A model generated the notes under the pieces. The model was not told the origin of the DNA. It saw nothing but the letters and a program-made list of their open reading frames with translations, and made no database searches. The position numbers and the translations under genes are program-made. A DNA stretch of 21,162 nt from JAKPAM01 sp047605425. GTDB taxonomy: Bacteria > Pseudomonadota > Gammaproteobacteria > Burkholderiales > Burkholderiaceae_E. This document shows, in pieces, positions 7,962-14,067 of this stretch. The stretch spans positions 1 through 21,162 of the forward strand of contig JASGFT010000085.1 of the NCBI GenBank assembly GCA_047605425.1. Direction: 5' to 3'. Position 1 is the stretch's first letter, and each line of letters starts with the position of its first letter.

Positions 7962-8861
7962 TCAGTCCAGATTGAAATAGGAGGCTTTCGGCTACAGGAA
8001 GCTCTCGACGTGCTCCCTGCCGCCCTTCCAGCCATAGCCGCTCATCTTGGTGCCGCCGAAGCCGACGGCCGGATCGATCACGCCGTAGCAATTGACCCAG
8101 ACCGTGCCCGAGCGGATGCCCTCGGAGACCTTGTGGGCCGTCGACAGGCTCTTGGTCCATACGCCGCCGGCCGTGGGGCCGCAGCCGGGCAGCACGTTGG
8201 TGACGCCGGGAGGCAGATCGGTCTCCTGGACCAGTTCGGCCAAGCGGATGGAAGTGAGGCAGGCCAACTCGGCCGGCTTGGGGATCAGCGTGTTGCCGCG
8301 GCACAGCCCGTTCGCGAACTTGATCGCGGCCATCAGGACCGGCACGTTCCACGGGATGATCTGGCCGCATACGCCCAGCGGCTCGCGCAGCGTATAGATG
8401 AGTGTGCTGCCGTCCGAGGGAATCGTGGTGCCCGGCACCTTGGAGCACCAGCCTGCGTAGTAATGGAAGATATCGACGGTGGCGGTGACCGCGGCCTGCG
8501 CGAACCCAAACGGCATGCCGTTGTCCAGTGACTCGATGGCGGCCGGTTCGTCGATGTTCGCTTCGATCCGGTCGGCGATCGCGAGCAATGTCCGCGTGCG
8601 GGCATGCGGCGAGATGCCCGACCATGAGGCGGCCCCGAAGGCCTTGCGCGCGCCGGCGACGGCCGCGTCCACATCGGCGCTGTCGGCCTCGGACACCTGG
8701 CACAGCAGCTCGTCGGTGGCCGGATTCAGAATCTCGAAGGTCTTGCCGGACGCGGCGTCGACCCATTGCCCGTCGATCAGCAGGCGCTTCGGTCCCTGTC
8801 CGATCCAGGCGAGCGCCTTGGCGCGAGCGGCTTCGGTGCGATCGAGGGATGCGATGGTCAT
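7962..8861 (-). pseudogene. Aldehyde dehydrogenase lacking its catalytic centre
   Basis: An NAD(P)-dependent aldehyde dehydrogenase gene reduced to 289 codons instead of about 490. Residues 1-232 are a normal N-terminal half (LLIDGQWVDAASGKTFEILNPA, IIPWNVPVLMAAIKFANGL, PKPAELACLTSIRLAELV, GVTNVLPGCGPTAGG). They join, near base 8163, directly to the extreme C-terminal block WTKSLSTAHKVSEGIRSGTVWVN...GFGGTKMSGYGWKGG. About 200 residues are missing, including the LELGGK glutamate region and the catalytic cysteine, so no dehydrogenase activity is expected. A TAG at 7992-7994 sits where a tyrosine is expected; reading through it gives PKASYFNLD and a TGA at 7962-7964, which looks like the original end. 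The ATG at 8861 has GGAG six bases upstream, and the promoter and operator region look intact, so a truncated product may still be made. Confidence 0.9.
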
Positions 8862-8907
8862 GGATGTCTCCGTCAGTTGTATAAATAACGCCAGAAGCCA
8901 ACGAAAT

Positions 8908-8925
8908 CTAACTACTATTCGTTAG
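8908..8925. promoter_or_regulatory. Putative TetR operator upstream of the aldehyde dehydrogenase/PrpD unit
   Basis: CTAACTACTATTCGTTAG has half-sites CTAACTAC and (reverse) CTAACGAA around a 2-base centre. The left half and the outer GTTAG are identical to the perfect palindrome at 11241-11258, with the same 8-2-8 layout. It lies 47 bases before the aldehyde dehydrogenase start. On the leftward strand it sits just upstream of a possible promoter (TTTCGT, 17 bases, TATACA). Binding by the TetR protein encoded at 10479 is inferred from proximity and symmetry. Confidence 0.65.
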
Positions 8926-8977
8926 AATTAGGGGCGAAGTCCAAACCCGTTGCCCTGGGCCGTCCCGCGCCGCTGCC

Positions 8978-9790
8978 CTAAGTGTCGGGCAACTGGGCCG
9001 ACGGGAAGCGGGGGGGGCGCTTCTCGCGCAGCGCAGCCAGGCCTTCCTTTACGTCCGGCCCCAGGAAGCACAGCATCTCCATGGCCAGCGAGTTGTCGAA
9101 CACCGGCCCGGCCATGCGCATCCAGTTGTTCAGTGACTTCTTCGTCGCGCGGATCGCGGTCTGGCTGCCGCGCGCGAGGTTCGCGGCGATGGCCAGCGAC
9201 CTGGGCAGCACCTCGGCACGCGGCGCGCAGAACGTCACCATTCCGATGCGCTCGGCCTCTTTGCCGTCGATGAAGTCGGCCGTCATCAGGTAATACTTCG
9301 CCTTGGCCATCCCGCACAGGATGGGCCAGATGATGGCGGCGTGATCGCCTGCCGAGACGCCCAGGCGCACGTGGCCGTCGGTGAGCCTGGCTTCTTCGGC
9401 GATCACGCTGACGTCGGCCAGCAGCGCAACGGCGAGTCCCGCTCCGACGGCCGTACCGTTGATCGCGGAAACGATGGGCTTGTCGCAGGCCAGCATGTTG
9501 TAGACGATGTCGGAGGCTTCCTTCATCACCCGCATCGTGGCCTCCTGGCCATTGGCCATCTCTTCGACCACCGACAGGTCACCGCCCGCCGAGAACGCTC
9601 TATCCCCCGCGCCCGTCACCACGATCACCTTGACGCCGGGATCGGCGCTCACCACGCCCCAGAGTTGCGTCAGCTCCCAGTGCATGCGGTTGTTCGTCGC
9701 GTTCATGACCTCGGGCCGGTTGAGCGTGGCCAGCACCACGCCGTCGGGTTGATGGTCGAACCGGATGTACTGAAAGTCTTCGTAGCGCAT
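8978..9790 (-). CDS. Crotonase (enoyl-CoA hydratase/isomerase) family protein without the two hydratase glutamates
   Basis: A 270-residue crotonase-fold protein acting on an acyl-CoA thioester. It shows VVLATLNRPEVMNATNN, the first oxyanion-hole motif AFSAGGDL and the second, GTAVGAG. In true enoyl-CoA hydratases a glutamate follows the second motif and another lies about 20 residues later in QPE. Here those positions read alanine (GAGLAVALLAD) and histidine (TDGHVRLG), so simple hydration is unlikely; an isomerase, hydrolase, lyase or atypical dehydratase role is possible (inference). I chose the ATG at 9790 (MRYEDFQYIRF) over an in-frame TTG at 9832, because the paralogous fragment at 10225 starts at the equivalent ATG. 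It ends 52 bases before the TetR operator at 8908-8925. The upstream region carries one copy of the TGTTCCGTAC motif. Confidence 0.88.
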   Translation of the reverse strand: MRYEDFQYIRFDHQPDGVVLATLNRPEVMNATNNRMHWELTQLWGVVSADPGVKVIVVTGAGDRAFSAGGDLSVVEEMANGQEATMRVMKEASDIVYNMLACDKPIVSAINGTAVGAGLAVALLADVSVIAEEARLTDGHVRLGVSAGDHAAIIWPILCGMAKAKYYLMTADFIDGKEAERIGMVTFCAPRAEVLPRSLAIAANLARGSQTAIRATKKSLNNWMRMAGPVFDNSLAMEMLCFLGPDVKEGLAALREKRPPRFPSAQLPDT

Positions 9791-9896
9791 GAGGTCGTTC
9801 CGGGTGATCAAGCATGGAAGCTTATTTGGCAAACTCGTTCGATTGGGCCAGCCGATGACGGTTGCTGCAACAACTACGACGGGTGTGTTCCGTACA
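9751..9896 (-). repeat. Crotonase promoter and N-terminus, paralogous copy A
   Basis: This stretch covers the first 13 codons of the crotonase gene and its upstream region. It is collinear with 10185-10329, in the same orientation. Counted by hand without gaps, about two thirds of positions agree. Identity is strongest over the first 20 bases and around the block beginning CGATTGGGCCAGCC. It includes TGTTCCGTAC at 9886-9895 and a GTTGCTGCAAC palindrome at 9861-9871. Confidence 0.7.
9886..9895. promoter_or_regulatory. Copy of shared motif TGTTCCGTAC upstream of crotonase gene
   Basis: The 10-base core is identical to the arms of the inverted repeat at 2413-2452 and lies 96 bases before the crotonase start. 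A second half-site is not evident here. It is a candidate binding site for the same unknown regulator. Confidence 0.45.
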
Positions 9897-9985
9897 TTGA
9901 TTCGGTCGAGCGGCGCGAGGGCGCCTGACCGGCGGGGTGCTCGTGAAGGATCTCGTGCAGGCCGCAGCGATTCAGGACGCCGCGC

Positions 9986-10225
9986 TCATGCCGATGCCGT
10001 CGTCGAGATCGACACCTCTTCCCATTTGGCGATTTCATCCAGAACCCGTGCACATTCGGCCTGCAGATACGCCATCGCATCGACGCTGCCGAAATCGGCC
10101 TCGGCGCGGGCCACGACCTCGGGAAAGCGGGCATGGTCGGCGGCATTCAGGTGGTAGGCGCGGGCGCGCTCGGGGTAGGCGTCGTGATGGGCGAACCGGA
10201 TGTACTGGAGATCTGCACAGCGCAT
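9986..10225 (-). pseudogene. Crotonase N-terminus joined to an unidentified 65-residue tail
   Basis: An 80-codon frame begins MRCADLQYIRFAHH, clearly related to the MRYEDFQYIRFDHQ start of the neighbouring crotonase. It then leaves that family and continues with DAYPERARAYHLNAADHARF...AYLQAECARVLDEIAKWEEVS, a charged, helical-looking tail that I do not recognise. The upstream DNA is also a copy of the crotonase promoter region. The simplest reading is a second crotonase gene whose body was deleted, joining its start to the 3' end of another gene. A small functional gene cannot be excluded, since the frame is open and ends in a normal TGA. The frame extending upstream to 10408 is not supported. 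Confidence 0.6.
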
Positions 10226-10329
10226 GAGGTTCTTCAGGGCGGGTCTTTGCGAAGACCGACCATGGCTGCTCGTCCGATTGAGCCAGCCGGTGGCGGTTGG
10301 CGCAAGAAGTACGGCGGCCATGTTCCTAC
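10185..10329 (-). repeat. Crotonase promoter and N-terminus, paralogous copy B
   Basis: This is the partner of 9751-9896, nearly the same length (145 against 146 bases) and in the same orientation. The TGTTCCGTACA of copy A appears here as TGTTCCTACA, one base short, which suggests this promoter is decaying together with the broken gene behind it. Confidence 0.7.
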
Positions 10330-10424
10330 ACCGGCTTGCATGGATCAGCCGGGTCGTCCGCTCCGCAGGCCTCTCGAAGATCCGACGGGCAGGAGCCGGT
10401 TGTTGCACGCATACGCCTGTCGAT

Positions 10425-10442
10425 TTACCTACGGCCTGTTAG
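10425..10442. promoter_or_regulatory. Weak third TetR operator candidate before tetR
   Basis: TTACCTACGGCCTGTTAG matches the palindrome at 11241-11258 in 11 of 18 positions. The matches fall mainly in CTAC of the left half and GTTAG of the right half, with the same overall length. It lies 36 bases before the TetR start codon, where an autoregulatory site would be expected. The weak match keeps confidence low. Confidence 0.4.
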
Positions 10443-10478
10443 GATGAATGGCATCCTTGCTCTCCACTCCCGACGTAC

Positions 10479-11096
10479 ATGGCCAGAAAACCGAAGACGA
10501 ACTCGACCAACGCGAGCGAGACCCGCGAGAATCTGCTCAGGCTGGCTGCTCGCGCGTTCAGCGTGCAGGGTTACCCAGCCACGACGATGCGCAACATCGC
10601 CGATCAGGCGGGCATCGAGGCCGCCAGCATCTACTACCACTTCGCGTCGAAGGAGGAGATGGTCGACCAGGTGATGGAGCAGGGCGCCGATCGGATCATC
10701 CAGCACCTGAACCGCCATCTCGACGCCGTGGGGCCCGGCGCCACGGCCGAGCAGCGTTTCCGCGCTGCCGTGTTCGGCCAGATGTCGGCCCTGGTCAAGC
10801 ACGGCGACTTCGCGCTGGCCCACAGCAGGCTGCTCGGGCAACTGCCCGATACCGTGCGCGAGCGGCAGATCAGGCGGCGCGAACGCCACCAGGAACTCTG
10901 GAACGAGCTACTGGAGGGTCTTCGGGCGGAGGGTCGGCTGCGCAGCGACGTCGATACCGCTCTGGCACGGATCTTCATCCTGGGCAGCATCAATTCGATC
11001 CAGACCTGGTTCAACCCCCGGAAAGGGGGGTTGCGAGAGATCGCCGACAAGCTCTGCGACGTGTTCTTCGACGGGGCGAGCCCGCGGCTGGTCTGA
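10479..11096 (+). CDS. TetR-family transcriptional regulator
   Basis: A 205-residue TetR-type repressor. Residues about 16-66 are the DNA-binding domain, RENLLRLAARAFSVQGYPATTMRNIADQAGIEAASIYYHFASKEEM, with the family-typical YYHF end of the recognition helix. The all-helical C-terminal domain ends with a segment (WFNPRKGGLREIADKLCDVFFDG) resembling the KstR2-type ligand domain, whose known members sense CoA thioesters. Induction by a CoA ester of the pathway is therefore plausible but inferred. The gene lies between the leftward crotonase genes and the rightward operon at 11326, which starts 229 bases after its stop. Palindromes of shared design lie before tetR, before the operon, and before the aldehyde dehydrogenase/PrpD unit. 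Length and frame are normal. Confidence 0.93.
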   Translation: MARKPKTNSTNASETRENLLRLAARAFSVQGYPATTMRNIADQAGIEAASIYYHFASKEEMVDQVMEQGADRIIQHLNRHLDAVGPGATAEQRFRAAVFGQMSALVKHGDFALAHSRLLGQLPDTVRERQIRRRERHQELWNELLEGLRAEGRLRSDVDTALARIFILGSINSIQTWFNPRKGGLREIADKLCDVFFDGASPRLV

Positions 11097-11183
11097 TCCG
11101 TTCTCGTTCCGGAGCGTATGCTCCGCGATAGATGGATGGCGCACCGCGCGCACGACGATGCCGGTGCGCCGCCTGCCTTGATA

Positions 11184-11199
11184 TAACCGAATCGGGTTA
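11184..11199. promoter_or_regulatory. Second dyad in the operon leader (TAACC-N6-GGTTA)
   Basis: Five-base inverted arms surround GAATCG, 41 bases before the TetR palindrome and in an AT-richer stretch after tetR. It could be part of the promoter region of the operon or a site for another factor. It differs from the TetR palindrome, and I can assign no function. Confidence 0.3.
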
Positions 11200-11240
11200 A
11201 GTGAAAACCCTAGTATCACGGTGCTCGATCAGCCCTCAAA

Positions 11241-11258
11241 CTAACTACCAGTAGTTAG
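11241..11258. promoter_or_regulatory. Perfect 18-bp palindrome, putative TetR operator of the main operon
   Basis: CTAACTACCAGTAGTTAG has perfect 8-base arms around a 2-base centre and lies 67 bases before the start of the CitE-like gene, directly downstream of tetR. The layout fits a dimeric TetR protein. A close variant sits at 8908-8925. It is the strongest operator candidate in the window. Binding itself is inferred. Confidence 0.75.
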
Positions 11259-11325
11259 ATAAACAACCGACAACCGACGATCAAGAAGCGCAACTCGAGG
11301 CGCAATCCAACAGGCAAAGGTGACC

Positions 11326-12213
11326 ATGACGACTCAGATGAAACCCATCCGTTCCTTTCTCTTCGTTCCGGGCAACAAGCCGACCTGGATCGAGAAGTCC
11401 ATCAATTCCCGGGCCGACGCGCTGATTCTGGATCTGGAAGACAGCGTGCCCCCGGCCAACAAGGTCGAGGCGCGCGGCATCGTCAAGTCGAAGCTGGGCT
11501 GGCTGGCCGAGCGCAAGCAGCGCATCTGGGTGCGGATCAATCGCAGCGCGCACCTGTACGACTTCGACGACATCCTGGCGATCGTCAGCCCCGTGGTCGA
11601 GGGCATCGTGATCTCCAAGCCCTGCGGTCCCGAGGACATCCATACCGTCGCATCGATGCTGGCCGAGGCCGAATACCGCGCCGGTGTGACCGTCGGGCAC
11701 ACCAAAGTGATCCCGCTGCTGGAGACCGCCCGCTCGCTGCAGCTGGCCTATGAAATCGCGCTGCACGAGCGTGTGCCCGCCATCGTCGGCGCTACGGCCA
11801 AGAACGCCGACGTGGCCCGTGCGCTGAAGACCGTCTGGTCGCTCGAAGGGCGCGAGACGCAGTACCTGAAATCGCGCATCGTGATGGCCGCCCGCGCCGC
11901 GGGCAAGCTGCCGATCGGCGGCGTCTGGCAGCAGGTGCACGACCTGGAGGGCTTGAAGGTGTCGTCGGCCAACGATCGCCAGCTCGGCATGAGCGGCGAG
12001 CTGGCGCTGCATCCCACCAACGTGGAAATCATCAACCGGACCTACAGCCCCACCGAGGAGGAAGTGGCCTTCTACCAGGGAATGATAGACGCGCTGGACA
12101 AGGCCCAGGCCGAAGGCCGCGCATCGTGCATCTACGACGGCGAGCACATCGACATTGCCCACGTCAAGACCGCTCGCGAAATCATCGAGCTCGCGCAATC
12201 GTTCGACAACTGA
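11326..12213 (+). CDS. CitE/HpcH-HpaI-type acyl-CoA lyase (malyl/citramalyl-CoA lyase-like)
   Basis: A 295-residue TIM-barrel enzyme of the CitE-like family. These Mg-dependent lyases split beta-hydroxyacyl-CoA esters such as malyl-, citramalyl- or methylmalyl-CoA into an acyl-CoA and a 2-oxo acid (or run the reverse). Visible landmarks are RSFLFVPG near the start (substrate arginine), ILDLEDSVPP with a metal-site glutamate, VRIN, IPLLETARS with the second acidic ligand region, and MSGELALHPTNVEIIN near the C-terminus. I start at the ATG at 11326, 5 bases after AAAGG; a GTG at 11320 and an ATG at 11338 are in frame. It is the first gene of the operon behind the palindrome at 11241. Presumably it performs the final carbon-carbon cleavage after the MaoC-like hydratase. 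The substrate is unknown. Confidence 0.9.
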   Translation: MTTQMKPIRSFLFVPGNKPTWIEKSINSRADALILDLEDSVPPANKVEARGIVKSKLGWLAERKQRIWVRINRSAHLYDFDDILAIVSPVVEGIVISKPCGPEDIHTVASMLAEAEYRAGVTVGHTKVIPLLETARSLQLAYEIALHERVPAIVGATAKNADVARALKTVWSLEGRETQYLKSRIVMAARAAGKLPIGGVWQQVHDLEGLKVSSANDRQLGMSGELALHPTNVEIINRTYSPTEEEVAFYQGMIDALDKAQAEGRASCIYDGEHIDIAHVKTAREIIELAQSFDN

Positions 12214-12257
12214 GCGTTTTACCGCAGACCCGCGACATCACTCACAGGAGACTCAAG

Positions 12258-12719
12258 ATGGCAGGCCTTTATTTCGAAGAACTCAAGCCCGGCATGGTGA
12301 TCGAGCATGCGATCCGCCGCACCGTGACCGAGACCGACAACGTGCTGTTCTCGGCGATGACCTACAACTGCGCGCCCTTGCACATCGATGCCGAATACAG
12401 CAAGAACTCGCTGTATGGCCAGCGCCTGGTGAACAGCATGTTCCTGCTGGCGCTGGTTGCCGGCATCACCGTCTACGAGACCACGCTCGGTACCACGCTG
12501 GGTAACCTCGGCTTCCAGGAGATCGCCTTTCCGAAGCCGACCTTCCATGGCGACACGATCCGCGTGGAAACCGAGATCGTCGCGGCGCGCCTGTCCAAGA
12601 GCCGCAATGACTCGGGCATCGTCACCTTCAAGCACATCGCGAAGAACCAGCGTGACGAGATCGTCTGCACCGCGGTACGCACCGGCCTGATGATGGTCCG
12701 TCCCGCCGCCAAGGCCTGA
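12258..12719 (+). CDS. MaoC-like hot-dog-fold hydratase
   Basis: A 153-residue single hot-dog protein of the MaoC-like dehydratase group, which adds water to an enoyl-CoA. It starts at an ATG seven bases after AGGAG. The catalytic region reads TYNCAPLHIDAEYSKNSLYGQRLVNSM. The histidine of the usual D-x4-H pair is present, but the aspartate position holds asparagine. From memory, related MaoC proteins found next to CitE-like genes, such as itaconyl-CoA hydratases, also carry asparagine there, so this may mark a subfamily rather than a defect. It is 44 bases after the lyase and 25 before the dehydrogenase. In the proposed route it hydrates the product of the dehydrogenase to give the beta-hydroxyacyl-CoA cleaved by the lyase. 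Confidence 0.88.
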   Translation: MAGLYFEELKPGMVIEHAIRRTVTETDNVLFSAMTYNCAPLHIDAEYSKNSLYGQRLVNSMFLLALVAGITVYETTLGTTLGNLGFQEIAFPKPTFHGDTIRVETEIVAARLSKSRNDSGIVTFKHIAKNQRDEIVCTAVRTGLMMVRPAAKA

Positions 12720-12744
12720 TCCCATCTCAGCAGGAGACCCCAAG

Positions 12745-13911
12745 ATGGATTACCAACTCAGTGCCGATCAACAAGCCATCATCGATGCGGCGCAGAAGAT
12801 CTGCGACGATTTTCCGCTCGAATACTGGCGCAACAAGGACAAGAACCACGAGTTCCCGAGCGAGTTCTTCGAAGCCGTGGCCAGCGGCGGATGGCTAGGC
12901 ATCTGCATGCCGGAAGATGTCGGCGGCGCGAACCTGGGCGTGACGGAGGCTGCGCTGTTCATGCGTACCGTGGCCCAGTGCGGCGGGCAGGCGGCCGCAT
13001 CGACGATCCACATGAACATTTTCGGCCTGCAGCCGGTCGTGCATTTCGGCACCGAAGCGCAGAAGAAGGCCTGGCTGCCGCCGTTCGCACGCGGTGAGAA
13101 CAAGGCGTGCTTCGCGGTCACCGAGCCCGATACCGGCCTGGACACCACGAAGCTGAAGGTGGTGGCGAAGAAGCAGCCCGACGGCAATTACCTGATCTCG
13201 GGCAAGAAGGTCTTCATCTCGACGGCGCAGGTCGCCGATCACATGCTGATCCTGGCGCGCACCACGCCGATCGAGCAGGTCAAGAAGCATAGCGAAGGCC
13301 TGAGCCTGTTCTACACGAAGCTCGACCGCAAGTACGTCGACATCCGTGAGATCGACAAGCTCGGGCGCGCCGCGGTCGATACCAACGAGTTGTTCATCGA
13401 TGACCTGCCGGTGCCCAAGGACGCGCTGATCGGCGAGGAAGGCAAGGGCCTGAGCTACATCTTCCATGGCATGAATGCCGAGCGCGTGCTGGTCGCCGCC
13501 GAGCAGGTCGGCATTGGCCGGGCAGTGCTCGCACTGGCGACGCAATACGCCAAGGAGCGGATGGTGTTCGGCCGGCCGATCGGCAAGAACCAGGGCGTCC
13601 AGCATCCGCTGGCCCGCAACTGGGCGGAACTGGAAGCGGCCAACCACATGCTGCTGGCGGCGGCGGACCTGTACGACAAGGGCCTGTCCTGTGGTTCGGA
13701 AGCCAATGCGGCCAAATTGCTGGCTTCGGAGGCCTGCATGAAGGCCTGCCAGACCTCGATCCTCACGCATGGCGGTTTCGGCTACGCGAAGGAGTATCAC
13801 GTCGAGCGCTTCATGCGCGAGGCCTGGATCGGCTACATCGCGCCCGTGACTCCGCAACTGGTGCTGTCGAACATCGCCGAGCGCAAGCTCGGCTTGCCGA
13901 AGTCTTATTGA
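12745..13911 (+). CDS. Acyl-CoA dehydrogenase
   Basis: A 388-residue acyl-CoA dehydrogenase starting at an ATG eight bases after AGGAG. The flavin/substrate segment reads VTEPDTGLDTTKLK (about residues 125-138), with leucine where many relatives have serine. GMNAERVLV places glutamate 246 at the isovaleryl-CoA dehydrogenase base position. The C-terminal LTHGGFGYAKEYHVERFMREAWIGYIAPVT lacks the medium-chain-type glutamate. It shares length, layout and base position with the dehydrogenase at 4111, so the two are paralogues probably used on related substrates. The base position and the adjacent alpha-methylacyl-CoA racemase suggest a 2-methyl-branched acyl-CoA (inference). Electrons would go to ETF, which is not encoded here. 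Confidence 0.93.
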   Translation: MDYQLSADQQAIIDAAQKICDDFPLEYWRNKDKNHEFPSEFFEAVASGGWLGICMPEDVGGANLGVTEAALFMRTVAQCGGQAAASTIHMNIFGLQPVVHFGTEAQKKAWLPPFARGENKACFAVTEPDTGLDTTKLKVVAKKQPDGNYLISGKKVFISTAQVADHMLILARTTPIEQVKKHSEGLSLFYTKLDRKYVDIREIDKLGRAAVDTNELFIDDLPVPKDALIGEEGKGLSYIFHGMNAERVLVAAEQVGIGRAVLALATQYAKERMVFGRPIGKNQGVQHPLARNWAELEAANHMLLAAADLYDKGLSCGSEANAAKLLASEACMKACQTSILTHGGFGYAKEYHVERFMREAWIGYIAPVTPQLVLSNIAERKLGLPKSY

Positions 13912-13930
13912 TATCGGCGGCGGGAAAGAT

Positions 13931-13959
13931 GGCCGCCCCCCGCCCAGCGGGTGGTGGCC
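13931..13959 (+). terminator. GC-rich hairpin between dehydrogenase and CoA-transferase
   Basis: Outer arms GGCCGCC and GGTGGCC enclose an inner CCCGC-CCA-GCGGG stem-loop, 20 bases after the dehydrogenase stop. No T-run follows. The gap to the next gene (156 bases) is the largest in the operon, so this may act as an internal attenuator or an RNA-stabilising end. The function is uncertain. Confidence 0.35.
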
Positions 13960-14067
13960 TGCCTTGGCCCTGATCCGGCCAGCCCGGGTTTCATCCACTC
14001 TGGACATTCCGTTCCCATTCCAAGACACGCGCGGGTCTAGGCCGTGCACAGATTTCCGGAGACAAGC

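Noticed and set aside
6704..7975. 423-codon plus-strand frame opposite prpD
   Set aside because: It is antisense to a well-supported MmgE/PrpD gene, rich in A, R and G, with no motif.
11184..11199. Intrinsic terminator for tetR
   Set aside because: The TAACC/GGTTA dyad is short and AT-rich, and no T-run follows it. I list it only as an unassigned dyad.
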